Notes: generated by a model not told the origin, from the letters alone. A stretch of DNA of 64,000 nucleotides from Hordeum vulgare subsp. vulgare (GCF_904849725.1 NC_058518.1:323166581-323230580); one strand, 5' to 3'. Positions 9,954 through 22,883 are shown, numbered from the stretch's first letter. Numbers and translations are program-made.

Positions 9954-12740
9954 CCACACTCCGAGCAATCTATCATAAACGAATAGCATTCAATAAACAT
10001 TCATGCCAAAAAGGAAGAACCAAGAGAACATAAGAACAAAGCATGTCTTGGTGCAAAATAACAACGTACTAAGGTTTAATAAAAAGGTCCTAAGTGTGTT
10101 GTAAAGTGAATGTGCATGAATGAGATCAAAAGAGTTAATGGACGATGAACTATTTCTATATAAGCACGACTTGCATACACTATGGGAGATGATAAAAAAT
10201 ATTGGGAGAAGAACATGAATGTTATTTGACAAATAGTATAATACATACGAATTTATTTGTAGAAAGAATTTCTTGAAATGGAGCACTACAACACAAGTTA
10301 TAGAGAATTGAAGTATGAATTGAATTTGCATTCAAAATGTCAAGAGAAGTTGAACTGAAGTACGATGGTTACGAAGAAAAATATATGACATGAGTGTTTA
10401 GGGGTAAAAGGAATCAATTGAAAAGGTGGTACGATTTGCAAGATAAGATCAAATGAATGTTCGAATACAAATTTGAATCGCTCAAATTTGTAAGGTTCAA
10501 AGGTCGAAACTAATGATGCTACTAGATATAGGAGATCAATATGAGCGTGTAGAAAAAAGAATTACTAGATTTGAAATAGCGGATCAAAAGATACAAATAC
10601 TTCAATATAACATTGAATCGGCTTAGAACGATGTGAACACTTTTGGGCACTAATATATAAATCTGATTTGATCAAAATTATAAGTTAAAATGTTAAAAGT
10701 AATGATACAAACGGGAAGATTACTTTGATACGAATCCGACGAAATTGGATTCATCTAAAACGGAGCTACGGATAAAAAGATATGATCAAAAGAAGTTTGA
10801 ATATCAGTGTGAACAAATTTCGAAATTTGAAAATTTCAAAAAGTTGATATGATAGGTTCACCGGATAGGTGGATCAAGACGAAACTCTAGGCGTTGGTTT
10901 CATCTAATTCGGATAAACGAGTAAAAAGTTATGGCTATTTGAAAAATCAGGGCCAAGCTGTTTTACGGAATAAAAGTGCTACGTCTAAAAGAATTCTAGG
11001 ACTAATGTGTAAATACAAAGACTAATTGATAAATCTAATTACTCTACCGTATACTAGTGTAGGAATACTAGTCTAGAAATAATAAACTACGGGAGTATAA
11101 AAAAATACGAAGAGAAATACCTTTAGAATGCAGAGTAAGAATTAATTCCAATGAGGAGACGACTTCGAGAAATCCCGTCGAAGAGAAGAGAATATTTTTA
11201 TTTAATAAACCTAGTCAAACCAAAAGATTGATTTAACCCGAAATAGATGATTTTTGGATGCTCCTACGGGTCTATATTTATACGTGGAAAAAAGGTCTAA
11301 AGGTCAATAGCTAGGCAATGTGGGACTAAACATATACGTAAAGAAGAGAAAAGGAGGGACCAAATGCCCATGGGCCAAGTAAATTTCGGCCAGCCCATAG
11401 CCAACCTCGGATGAACAATGTTTCCTCGTGAATAGTGTCTTTTTTTATTTTTTCAAAATAAACAGCGAAAACAAATATAAACGAAATTAAGACAATATTT
11501 TATATAGGCATATTATATATCAAAATTTTCATAATAAAATTTCGTACAACATGAACATTTTATTTTTCACAAAATAAAAATTTATAAAAATTTATTTTTT
11601 TAAAATTCAATAAAATCCAAATTTTGTCTTTAAAATTTTTGGCACTATTTTTTCCTTCTGGCTTTTATTTTTTTGGGGGTGTCATGTTACCTCCTCTCTT
11701 TCTTTCTTGGCAAGTATATTGTCAGGAAAAAAAATTGTGGTTGAAATATTGTGCCAAAAATAAAATTCAAATCAAAAACCAAAGGAAAAAAAAATCAAAT
11801 AACACATTCATTCAAATTCTTTATAGTTGAAGAAGTCATCTTATCTTCTCTCACTGGTTTTAAATGGATGAATTTGAATTCAAAAGAAGATGGGAAAGTC
11901 ATTTTATCCCCTCTCATTCAAAGGTTTTAAAAAAGTTTCAAATTCCACTCAAGTTTCAATCACTCAAACAAACAAACAATCAATCTAATAATTATATTAA
12001 CATTCCAAAATTTATAATTTTGGGATGTTACTTCATTCATATAAGAATTCTGTGAAGACTCAATTATATTTCATGAATAATCTGAACGTAAACCCGCAAT
12101 TCATCGGATCCCAACAAACATACTGCACAAAGTGATTACATAAGATAGATCACCGCAAGCATTGCGATGATCATGGAAATGAAGAACATAGAGAGAGATA
12201 GCCATCTAGGTACTAACTACGGACCCTTAGGTATGTGGTGAGCTACTTAGACATCACCACATGAGCAAAAAGATTAATGTAGAGGCCCTCCATGATTGAT
12301 GCCCCCTCTGACACGATTGAACAGATAGTTGCAGCGGTGAAAAAAGTATTTAAGGAGGCTCCCTAGGGTTTTTTGGATAACTGAGAATTTATAGGATAGG
12401 GAGGGGCACATGAAGCCAAGGGAGGTGGCCCCAAGACATCTGGGCGTGCCCTGTTGGCTTGGCGCCACCCCGTGGGGCTTCTATCCTCCATTCGAAGCTT
12501 CCACGTCCTTATTTTGTACCAAATTTTTTTTCAAGTTTTTAGGGGTATTTGGACTTTGTTCGGTAGAGTATTCCTGAAAATCCAAAAACATGCAGAAAAT
12601 AGAACTCAAACTTGGCACTGGGTTAATAGTTACTGCTCAAAAATAATATAAAACAACAAGTAAATGCTAAAAAGCATCCTAGAATAATAATATAATCGCA
12701 TGGAACAATAAAAATATATAGATATGTTCTAGGCGTGTCA

Positions 12741-13643
12741 TGCTGTCAGTGTTCACATGACACCATTAAAAGAAGCAACACCATACATATCATCAAAATA
12801 TCAAACGGTTACCAACTTCACATGATTACTTATAACAAGACTTCTCCCATGTCCTCGCGAACAAAAGTAACCACTCACAAATCATCACCATGTTCAATAT
12901 CAGAGGTATAATGAATATGATTAAGGGTCTGAACATGTTGTCTTCCACCAAGTAAACCAACTAGCATCAACTACAAGATGTAATCAATACAACTAGCAAC
13001 CCTGAGGTACCAGTCTGAGATTTTGAGACAAAGATTGAATACAAGAGATGAACTAGGGTTTGAGATGAGAGGTGACAGTGAAGATTGGTCCTCCCGCGAA
13101 GGAGGAAGCATTGGTGATGACGTTGGCTTTGATTTCCCCCTCTCGAAGGGAAGTTTCCCTAGCAGAATCGCTGTGTTGGAGAGCAAAACTACTTGTTCCC
13201 AAGTTTCTGCCACAAGACAGTGGGGCTTCATCGCAAAATTATCCTCTTGATTTTTTCTAGGTCAAAACCCTTCACACAGAAGAACATGGGCACCCGAGGC
13301 TGCTCGTGGAACCCGCAAGGGATCATGATATGCCCTAAGGGATGGGCACACCATGTTTCTTTGTGGACAACTGATGGGCCCCCTCCAGTATTTCTTTGCC
13401 CCAATATTCATTATATATTCCATAAAAATTCTCTGTGAGTTTTTAGGTAATTTGGAGTCCAGAAAATTTCCACCCTTTTGCATAGCCTCTCATGTCCATA
13501 ATTCCAATTTTGGGTGATTTCCCTCTTTGTGTAAATGTTGTAAAGTAAGAGAGAAAGATATAAGGGTTGCCTTAAAAACTGAAATAATTCTTGGAAATAT
13601 TATGAATATTAATATGAAATCATGATGCCAAATGGATGTATCA
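12741..13643 (-). mobile_element. Partial 3' LTR of element B (Athila lineage)
   Basis: Ends on the right with GGATGTATCA directly followed by ACTCCCCCAAG, the complement of the polypurine tract, which marks a 3' LTR of a minus-strand element. The middle (about 13040-13160) resembles the LTR of element C at 21730-21900 in reverse, including the phrase AGATGAACTAGGGTTTGAGA. The left part is missing because element A abuts it. It contains only chance reading frames. Confidence 0.65.
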
Positions 13644-13654
13644 ACTCCCCCAAG
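13644..13654 (-). other. Polypurine tract of element B
   Basis: On the minus strand CTTGGGGGAGT lies immediately upstream of the TGATACATCC start of the 3' LTR, the canonical place for priming plus-strand DNA synthesis. Confidence 0.65.
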
Positions 13655-15042
13655 ATCATACCTCATTTGTCCTCAAACAAAAGCCGAACTCGATAATAAT
13701 GACCACATGATTAGAGAAAGGTGTTGATAAAAACAAAATACTGACATGATATGATCATGATCATTATTATAGAAGCAATATAATTTCAGAAAACTTCTCA
13801 TGAACAAGTGATAAGCTACTCAGACGCTAAAGTATAAATCTTATTGAAAACTAAAAATCTATGTTCTTAGTCATTGAGGCAATTGTAATTCATAATATTT
13901 CACAAACAGTCTATGTCAGAGCTTTCCTTATCAAGTTCACATAGGAAACTATCATTTAGTATTCTATGATTGTTGACACTCATGACATATTTGTGAAAAA
14001 AATCATCAATCAGACACATATTAAGATAGAGGTTTGTAATTTTCAACCACCCAACTATTTATCTCGAGGATAATGTCAGCAATAGTGACTCATAATCACC
14101 TATCTCCAACTGGATTTATATGCGTGGATCTTTCCCCATCACATGACGCTTGCCATGGAGAGGGTAAATAAGTATGTAATAGGGATGGAAATTAATGACT
14201 CTTGCATAAAATTAAATACATGAGAGTAAAAGATAGTCCCTTTGCACAGGGAAGCAGAGGTTCTCATGCAATTTTTATTTGGATGTGCAAGCTCTTAATG
14301 TAAATGGATGTCACTTTATATTGCCCCTTATGATAGCAAGCTTTATTATGCAATCTGTCACTTTTATTTCTTTTCCATCACAAGTCCACGCAAAGCTTAA
14401 TTTCCCTTATAATAAAAGATCATACATACTTAGCGGCAATTTGTTTTTCTTTTGTACCAATGACAACTTACTTGGAGGATCTTGTTCAATCCATATGTGG
14501 GTATGGTGGATTCTTATGGCATGAAACTGGTTTTAAGGGTTTATGGATGCAAAAGTAGTTTCTCTACTTGGTGTGAAGTTTTAGCTAGCAAAGCTTATGA
14601 GCAAGCACCACATGTTGGACGATCCATAACAATATAACTTCCATGTGATATAAGAAAACATGAATCATTACATAGTCTTCCTTGTCCAACACCAAGCTTA
14701 CAATCATAAAATATCTCCAAGATAGTATATTTATATGTTAGACCTCTCTTGTTATCAGTTTTTGACCCAATTGCAACAATGACTAATATTATGTTTGTCT
14801 ACTCCCAACAAGTTTTATCAATCGTACTCTTTTTATGTGAAGTCACCATTCCCCATGGGATTAGCATATGATCTTCTTTTTGTTCTTTTCATTGCTAAGG
14901 TTGATGTAAGAGGGTAAAGCAAATGAACTCAAACTACTCTTTATTTTATAACTCTCGAACTCGATTACATTAATAGATAGATCACTAACCAAACAGTCAA
15001 AACTAAATCATACTAAAACTTTGTTCTTCTAGATCGATGGAT
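13655..15042 (-). mobile_element. Element B internal non-coding DNA
   Basis: AT-rich, with no coding frame of interest. Position between the polypurine tract and the inserted element at 15043 makes it the 3' untranslated part of element B. Nothing else is recognised here. Confidence 0.5.
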
Positions 15043-15375
15043 TGCTACTTGTAAACTGTGTTGGGATTTCCCCTGAAGAGGAGAGGAGATGCAACATAGT
15101 AGATATAAGTGTTTCCCATAGTGAGAACCAAGGTTATGAGACTAATAGGAGAACCATACAAATTCCCATCTTCAGCACCTACATACAAGAGAGCAGACAC
15201 TTTCACCCAACGCGGGCAAGAGGGTTGTCAAGCCCCTTGAACTCATTACTTGCAAGTATTAAATAGTGATAGATAGATAATATAATTATAAAATAAAATA
15301 ATAGAAGATAAATGGAAGCAATATTTTTAGTGTTTTTGTAATATGATTTTTGAACAATTCTTATGACCCATGCAA

Positions 15376-16427
15376 ATTAACGCTACTCCCTATTAGACTC
15401 TTAAACAAATATAAGTGAAGAACGAGTGTGCAATAATTTCTACAAAATCTACACGCCGCCATGCTCTAAAAGATATAAGTGAAGCACTAGAGCAAATGCT
15501 TAGCTCAAAATATATATGTCAAGCACATAGAGTATTCCAACAAATCATGATGAACATGTGTCTCTATCATGTAGCTGTGTCAAGCAAAACCATGATTGTG
15601 GAAAACAAAAAAAAATATAACTATAATAAATGACACTCTAAGCAAAACACATATACTCTGATGAATAAAACTATAGCTCCAAGTCACATGCCGATGGAAT
15701 GGACACGAAAGAGGGGGTGCCTTCTGGGACATCCCCAAGCTTAGACACTTGAGTTTTCCTAGGATATTGCCTTTGGGTTCCTTGGACATACTCAAGCTTA
15801 GGGTCTTGCCGCTCGTTATTCCTTCATCCATCGTGATCGCACCCAAAACTCAACAAAAACCTCATAGATCCATTAGTATAATGGGCTAATCATAAACTTA
15901 ATGTACTATTATAAATTGATTCATATTTAATTACTTCATAAGGTACTATATTCTAACTTCTCCATGGCATATACCCCCTGATACAATCCATAACATCATC
16001 AAAACAAGCAAACTATGCAAGAAAAATAGAATCTATGTAAAACCGAACAGTCTGTAGTGATTAGCATTAAAAGCATAATTCTATAACTCCGAAAATTCTT
16101 AATAGTTAGGAAAACCTATGGATTTTTTTATAAATGTTGTGTACAAAATTCAGTGCAAAAACACATTCCAGTAAAATCACAGAAATTTTGCACTAGACAT
16201 AATTTTTTTTGTTTTTTCCTACGATCAAATCTACTATCATCCAAATCATCCCAAAGGCTTTACTTGGAAGGGAACCTAATTAAAACATAAAAACACAAAA
16301 TTACACTAGAAATAATCGTGTCAACTCAAAATAATGGAAAGTAGAACACGGAAAATAAGATAACTATTGGGTTGCCTCCCAACAAATGTTATCGTTTTAC
16401 GCTCCTAGCTAGGCATAATGCAAAGTT
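15376..16427 (-). mobile_element. Non-coding internal DNA of the deleted A-family element
   Basis: 15376-15630 parallels 330-590 and 15628-16040 parallels 4285-4700 of element A, joined here without interruption. It thus shows the pre-insertion state of the hAT site (ACTATAAT at 15620-15627). Confidence 0.65.
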
Positions 16428-17127
16428 TCAAGTGTTGTCATCCTGGACTTTTGCATCTTTGGATGTGCGTTCATGAGTAAACTTTTCAAATACGATAGGA
16501 AACACATGATCTAGTAAAATCTTAGTGTTCTCAAGGCTACTTTCCTTGAACCCTTCTTGATTCTCTTTCACTATCCAAGAATATTTTTTATTAATGGCAT
16601 TGAAAACTTGTTGGATAATATGCAATGGAGGCACTTCCTTTTTAGTGTTTTCATCAAAAGTATGGTTTTGAAGAAACACATAACTCATCATATAATCATT
16701 AGTATATAAAATTTCATCTATCATGGGTTGTTCATGACTCATATTATAAAAACCAAAGATCTCTCGAGCCTCTGGCACTATATTATCAAATTCATTCAGG
16801 AGGATAAGGATAGCTATATTTTTAGCCTTTTTATTATTTATAATAGGTAACTCATAAGAAATACTTTGCAAATTAGGGTGAGTGTGCACAAATATTTTTT
16901 CAAGTTTAAGAATAAATGCGGGAATAGCATCTATGTAACTATGGGTACTTTTCAGAATAGGAACATCATTGCAAACCAAAGTCCCCGTACAATTAAAGAA
17001 TTCTCGTGTAATGATTTTCCCTATGATATTCCCTTTTCTCGCAACAAAAACTTCTAAACCCATTTTTTGGGAATTTCCTCTTTAGGGGTTTTCCCATCCT
17101 CACACTTCTCAATGATAAACTCAGACA
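16428..17127 (-). pseudogene. Unknown ORF after the PBS of the A-family element, one frameshift
   Basis: Two overlapping minus-strand frames join at a run of A's near 17060. The first starts MSEFIIEKCEDGKTPKEE at 17127 and stops just past the run. The second starts at 17063 and stays open for 211 codons to 16428. A one-base length change in the A run explains the break. The protein lacks a zinc knuckle, protease or polymerase motif. It begins about 200 bases downstream of the PBS, the gag position. Its long open frame in an otherwise decayed element suggests past selection. Role unknown; a structural gag-like protein is only a guess. Confidence 0.5.
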
Positions 17128-17325
17128 TTATAGAAATTTCAAGCAAGCAAACTAACAAGCGAGACACGTAAAGTAGCAAGTATAGCAAGCAAACAAGTAA
17201 ACTAGCAAAGATAAATATTTTTGTGTTTCTGATATTTTTTGGCAACCAAATAAAAAGACAACTAAAAAGTAGAAAAAGTGAATGATAATTTGTATGAAGG
17301 AACCTAATAAGAATTTGATGATGTC

Positions 17326-17343
17326 TCCCAGACAACGGCGCCA
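17326..17343 (-). other. Primer binding site of the deleted A-family element
   Basis: Minus strand TGGCGCCGTTGTCTGGGA, eleven bases inside the LTR. This is the best preserved copy of the Athila-type PBS in the window. Confidence 0.8.
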
Positions 17344-17354
17344 AATATTCTTCC

Positions 17355-18877
17355 TGCTACTTGTAAACTGCGTTGGGATTTCCCCCGAAGAGGAGAGGAG
17401 ATGCAACACATTAGAGATAAGTATTTCCCTCAGTGAGAACCAAAGTAATCAAACCAATAGGAGAACCATGCAAATTCTTGTCTTCAACACCTACACACAA
17501 AAGAGCAAACAATTGCACCCAACGTGGGCAAGAGTGTTGTCAAGCCCCTTGAACTCGTTACTTGCAAATATTAAATAGTCGTAGGTCAATAATATAAATA
17601 TAAAATACAATAATAAAAGATAAATGGCAGGTGCACTTTTAGTGTTTTTGTAGTATGATTCATGAAGACCCAGGGGCATAGTTTTCGCTAGAGGCTTCTC
17701 TCGCGAAGAAAGCAGATGGTGGGTTGACAAATTAATGTTGGGTAATTGATAGAAAAGTGCATAGTTATGAAATATTTATTCACGACAATGATCATATATA
17801 TAGGCATCTCGTCCATAAGCAAGTAGACTGAATCATGCCTACACCTACTACAATCACACCACTCATTGACCGCTATCGAATATGCATATAGAGTATTAAG
17901 TACAAAAAGAGTAATGATTGGAGCAAGTTGACATGATGTAGAAACTGAACTAATATGAATAAACCCCAGATTTGTATCCTTAATGTTAGAAATACAAATA
18001 CGTGTTCTGTCCCCTTTTGTCACTAAGATTGAGCACCACAAGATTGAACCCATCACAACGTACCACAGTAAAGATCGATCAATCTAGTTTGCCAAACCAA
18101 ACTAATAGAGTGGAGAGAAATATGAAGCTATCATAATCATGCATATAAGAAACCAGCAAAGATTCAATGTATTTTCATGAATAATCTGATCATCAGCCTA
18201 GAATTCCTTGGATCCCAACAAACACACCACAAATAAGATTACATCGAATAGATCACTACGGGAATCGCGTCGAACTTTGTATTGAAGATCATAAAGAGAG
18301 AGAATAACATCTCGGTACTAGTTATGGACCCATAGGTCTGTGGTGGACTAATCACACATCACCGTGGGAGCATCAAGGTCAATGTAGAGGCTCTCCGTGA
18401 TTTATCCACCTCCTGATAGGGCATTGGAATAGGGCTCCAGTGGGATCACGATGAAAAAAGTGTTTCGGGTGGCTCTTTGGTGTTTTCCCAATATTAGAGG
18501 ATTTATAGAGGTGGAGTTAGGTGAGGCGGCCTCGAGAGGTGGTCCCAAGCCATCAGGGCGCGACCACACCCTAGGCGAGCCGTTTTGTCTTGGCACCAGT
18601 CCATGTGGCCTCGTGTGTCCCTGTGAAGCTTCTAGATCTTATTTTTTTCCAGAAAAAATCATCAAATTTTTTTTGTTGCATTTGGACTTCGTTTGTTACT
18701 AATTTCCTGAAAAGCCAAAAACATGCACAAAAGGACAACTTGCACTAGGCACTCGGTTAATAGGTTAGTTCCCAAAAATGATAATAAACTATATATAAAT
18801 GCATATAAACTATCGAGGAATGATAATATAATAGCCTGGAATAATAAAAAGATTACATACATGTTGGAGACGTATCA
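17355..18877 (-). repeat. 5' LTR, A family, intact reference copy (1523 bp)
   Basis: Minus-strand reading starts TGATACGTCTCCAACATG and ends ACAAGTAGCA. No large insertion interrupts it, so it serves as the yardstick for the split or truncated copies at 3041-4223, 5982-12740 and 23113-58198. Confidence 0.8.
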
Positions 18878-19930
18878 AGGATAACTAAGGATCAAACTAA
18901 AATAAGTAATGATAGTACAATACCAAGGCACCTCCCCCAAGATTGGAACAAGCTAAGTGATGGTGGTATTCAAGTTTCCTTCTTGGGTGATGGTGGTGAT
19001 GAGGTAGTAGACTTGTTTTATATGATAGATAGCTGGGTATCCGTCAAGTAGGTGTTGAATCATTCTAGTGTTACATTGCACTTCCACCATAAGGTGTTTC
19101 TTCTCCAGCCACTAAGAGCTTTTTCCTGCATCACTTTCACTTGGACGAATGATGTCTAATTGGACGGTATATGCACGCGGTAAGTATTTTCAACCCCATA
19201 ATTATGAATTATATTATGAAAGTGATTCCCATGTAACCTGCCGGGAGGCTTCCATAGATTTGATTCACTTTGTAGACCTTGAACTTATTGAGTTCTTCTT
19301 CCCAGAAGTGGGCAAGGATTTGAAGAGGTAGAGATGCCACCCAGCGTGCCTCGCTCAGAAGCACGGGTTGAACCTCCATGGAGTTAAAAGATCATTCTCC
19401 TGAGATGAATTCATGTGTACCTTCCCTCTCAAGCTCCATATGCAGCAACCAAACATCCTCCCCAACACTGTTGCAGGAGGATGGCGACATAGCTTTGGAA
19501 GCTCGATATCTCACAAAGAAAAAGAACCCGAAACAAGAATAGAGGAGAAACTTGTGATGCGGTGGTAAAAACACACGAGATTATATATAATGAATTTTTG
19601 TGTGGTAGAATACGTGACCGAGAAGAAAACGGAGTCGGGAGGGCACCTGAGGGGCCCACATGGCAACCCGACGGGCACATGGGTAGGGCATGACCTATTG
19701 CCTTGTAACCTCCTCATGGGTCCCCTCGACTGGTTCTTACTTTTTTATTATTTTTTCTTATATTCCAAAGTGTACAAAAATATTTTTTATGGAATTTTTA
19801 GAGTCGGTTTACTTATTGTATCACATACCTACTCTTTCTCAGTGTTTTGGAGCGTTCTAGGAGGTCTCTCCTATGTGTTCTTCGGGTTTCATCACTTGGA
19901 TAATATTAGTTTCAACATTAATGGTGGTAC
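18878..19930 (-). mobile_element. Element B internal DNA between post-pol region and integrase
   Basis: Continues element B after the nested insertion. No domain is recognised. A CCTCCCCCAAG stretch at about 18929 looks like a second polypurine-like tract, and 19590-19740 is locally GC-rich. Short frames here carry no recognisable motif. Confidence 0.4.
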
Positions 19931-19939
19931 CTGAGACAT

Positions 19940-21279
19940 AATGTTTAACTCTTTTCCCATTTACCACTCTCAGATTGGTGCCTTCGGCATTGTTGGTCTT
20001 AATAGTTGTGGAGCGGCAAACTTCTTCGATGATATATGTCCCTTCCTATTTAGAGAGATTCCTACAAAGAATCTAAAAGAAGAATTGTATAAAAGAACTT
20101 GATCTCCTACTTTAAACGTATTTTTGGATTCTTTTGTCATGCCATGTTTAAGCTTTTCTTTAAACAACTTGGCATTTTCATAAGTTTGTGTCATCCATTC
20201 ATCTAGAGTGCTAATATCAAATAACCTATTTTCACCGACAAGTTTGAAATCATAATTAAGTCCTTAATTGACCAATTAGCTTTATGGTCTAACTCAAGTG
20301 GTAAATGGCATGATTTCCATAGACCATTTTATACGGGGACATTCCCATAGGGATTTCATAAGTAGTTCTATATGCCCATAATGCATCATCAAGTTTTCTA
20401 GACCAATTCTTTATACATCTATTAATAGTCCTTCACAAAATCAAGTTGATTTCTCTATTGCTGAATTCAATTTGATCACTAGATTGAGGATGGTAAGGTG
20501 ATGCAATTCTATGGTTAACATCATATTTAGGTGGAAGTTTACGACAAGCATCATGAATAAAATGTGAACCATCAGCAGTCATTAAATATCCATGGACTAT
20601 AAACCTTGGAAAAAATAACTTATTTAAGCATTTTAATAGAAGTGTTATGATCAACACTACTAGTTGAAATAGCTACTACCCACTTAGTAACATAATCAAT
20701 AGCAACTAGAATATGAGTATACCCATTAGAGGAAGGAAAAGGTCCCATATGACCAAAACCCCAAACATCAAATGATTTAATAAAAGTGAATAATTCATCG
20801 GCATTTCGTGACGTCTACCAATATTACCAATTCTTTGACATCCATCACAACAAAGGATAAACATATATACGTGCATCTTTGAAAAGAGTAGGCCCATAAA
20901 AACCAGACTGCAGTACCTGATGTGCATTTCTGTCTATAGCGTGGTGCCCTCCATATGCTCAGGAATGACAATTTTGTAGGATCTGTTCCTGTTAATGTTG
21001 AGGTACACAATGTCTAATAACATCGTCTACTCCTTCTTTATATACATAGGTCATCCCAAAAGTAATGTCTTCAATCAAATAAGAACATTTTCTTTTGTTG
21101 GTATATGAAACTAGGTAGTATATATTTAGCAACAATGCAATTAGCATAATCTGCAAACCAAGGAGTATTACGGGAATCATTTATAATAGCTAATTGCTAA
21201 TCATGAAAACTATCATCAATAGGTAGTGGGTCATCAAGAACATTTTACATTCTAGAAAAATTATCAGCTACAATATTCT
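19940..21279 (-). pseudogene. Element B integrase remnant (Athila-type pol)
   Basis: Reading leftwards, frames broken by many stops give an HH...CC zinc-binding module near 20800-21010 (CDGCQRIGNI), then core-domain fragments at 20430-20660 (ITADGSHFIHD-like segment seen as MTADGSHFIHDACRK; SPYHPQSSDQIEFSNRE, which keeps the catalytic-Glu region). A C-terminal GDQVLLYNSSF segment follows at about 20100. This order is that of Athila integrases. It is heavily decayed and truncated at 21279 by the LTR of element C inserted in the opposite direction. Confidence 0.75.
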
Positions 21280-22787
21280 TGATACGTCCATTTTGCATCA
21301 TGATTTCCTTTTGATATTTATATTGTTTTTGGTCATTATTCCATTTTTTGATACAATTCTTATGCCTTCTCTCCGAATTTACAAGGTACATCACAAAGAT
21401 GGAAATTGTAGGAAACTGGAATTCTGGACATGAAAACCAAGATAAAGGCTGAAAATTCACTCGACTCTAAATGACCTGAAATTTCACAAGGATTTTTTGT
21501 AGAATATATGTAAATTTATGGGTCAAACATATACCAGATGGGGGCCACCTATTGGTGCCAAGCAAATAGGGCGCGCCCACCCCTTGGAACGCCTTGCTTG
21601 GACCACCTCTGAGGTGCCCTGGCCTATCTCTTCTGCGATAAGATGGGGTTTGACCTAGAAAGTAACATGAAGATACATTCAGGATGAAGCGCCGCCATCT
21701 CGAGGCAGAAACCTAGGCACATGCCTTTTTGCTCTCCGAGAGAGTGATTCTGCTTGGGAAACTTCCCTTCGGGAGGGGGAAATTGAAGCCATCTTCCTCG
21801 CCAATGCGTCCTCCTTCATGGGAGAACCAATATTCATCAACGTCTCCAGTAGCACCTTCTCATCTCAAACCCTAGTTCATCTCTTGGATGCGATCTTTGT
21901 ATGAAAACCTCAGATTGGTACATGTGGGTTACTAGTAGTGTTGATTACAACTTGTAGAGTATGCTAGTTGGTTTACTTGGTGGAAGATAGTATGTTTAGA
22001 TCCTTATTCATAATTTTTACACCTATGATCTTGGACATGGTGATGATTTGTGAGTATTTAGTTTTTTCGCAAGGATACAGGAGAAGTCTAGTTATAAGTA
22101 ATCATGTGAAGTTGGTATTCGTTCAATACTTTGATGATACATATGTTGTTGCTTCTCTTAGTGGTGTCGTATGAACGTCGACTACACGACACTTCACCGT
22201 ATTATGGGCCTAAGGGAAGGCATTGTGGAGTTAAAATTCGATGATGGGTTAGTAGAGTGATAGAAGCTTATACCCCAGTTTATGCGTTATATCATAAGGG
22301 GCTGATTTGGATCCACATGGTTCATGTTATGGTTAGATTTATCTTAATTCTTCTTTAGTAGTTGCAGATGCTTGCGAGAGGGGTAATCGTAATTGTGTTG
22401 CTTGTTCAAGTAAGAACAACACCTTGGCACCGGTCCACCCACATATCCAACTATCAAAGTAAAGAACGTGAATCAACTCAACATGATCAACATGACTAGA
22501 CGGGAATTCCCATGCGTCCTTGGGAGGTCTTTACTTCATACAAGAGTATTTCCAGGTCTGTCCTTTGCTACATAAAGGATTGGGCTATCTTGATCCTCAC
22601 TTGTTACTATTCTTACTTCTTACTTGTTATGAATTATCTTGCTAATAAACTATCTATGATTGTTACTTACAACATTTTCAGAGAATACATTGCTCAAAAT
22701 TGCTTATGATTTCCTTCTGATCCTCATTAGGTTCAACACTCTTACTTATCAAAAGGAATACGATTGATCCCGTATACTTGTGTGTCA
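21280..22787 (+). mobile_element. 5' LTR of element C (Athila lineage, same family as B)
   Basis: 1508 bp, starting TGATACGTCCATTTTGCATC and ending ACTTGTGTGTCA, followed within 15 bases by a PBS. It interrupts the integrase of element B. Its middle matches the partial LTR of element B in reverse, so B and C are family members in opposite orientation. Confidence 0.8.
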
Positions 22788-22801
22788 TAAAGACTATTTT
22801 C

Positions 22802-22819
22802 TGGCGCAATTGCCAGGGA
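22802..22819 (+). other. Primer binding site of element C
   Basis: TGGCGCAATTGCCAGGGA, a degraded Athila-type PBS on the plus strand downstream of the LTR. Confidence 0.75.
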
Positions 22820-22883
22820 GCAAAAGCGCCTGTGGTAGGGAAACATTTCCGATACGTGCTGAAATTTACTGTTCCTTGTTACT

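Larger units (their letters stand above)
6827..12032. mobile_element. Solo LTR of an unnamed long-LTR family (TGTAGCGACCC... type)
   Basis: Starts TGTAGCGACCCAACTC and ends GGGATGTTACT, where a final CA is expected. It is flanked by a perfect 5-bp direct repeat TCATT (6822-6826 and 12033-12037). After removing the nested Angela LTR it is about 3.4 kb. It has no coding frame of note and no PBS, so a solo LTR is the simplest reading. The right third (10400-12030) is very AT-rich with many AAAATTT words. Orientation cannot be fixed. Confidence 0.65.
5982..12740 (-). mobile_element. 5' LTR of element A, split by a nested insertion
   Basis: The LTR runs 5982-6826 and 12038-12740 (about 1.55 kb once the insert is removed). 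In plus-strand reading it starts TGATACTTGTGATG and ends GGCGTGTCA, the family's CGTATCA end with changes. The insert at 6827-12032 is flanked by a direct TCATT repeat. Length and order of landmarks agree with the intact relative at 17355-18877. This is the upstream LTR of a minus-strand element because the PBS is immediately to its left. Confidence 0.75.
15043..18877 (-). mobile_element. Internally deleted A-family element nested in element B
   Basis: The right LTR (17355-18877) is complete. The PBS and about 2 kb of internal DNA follow to the left. The left LTR is reduced to its U5 end (15043 to about 15375, starting TGCTACTTGTAAACTG like the right LTR). The U3 half of the 3' LTR and the adjacent internal DNA are gone. 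Flanking pentamers TGGAT (15038-15042) and AGGAT (18878-18882) agree at four of five bases and probably are the target duplication. No pol genes remain. Confidence 0.7.

Noticed and set aside
12971..13260. Overlapping frames of 60-86 codons on both strands
   Set aside because: They fall in the LTR of element B, have no motif, and the same region is untranslated in element C.
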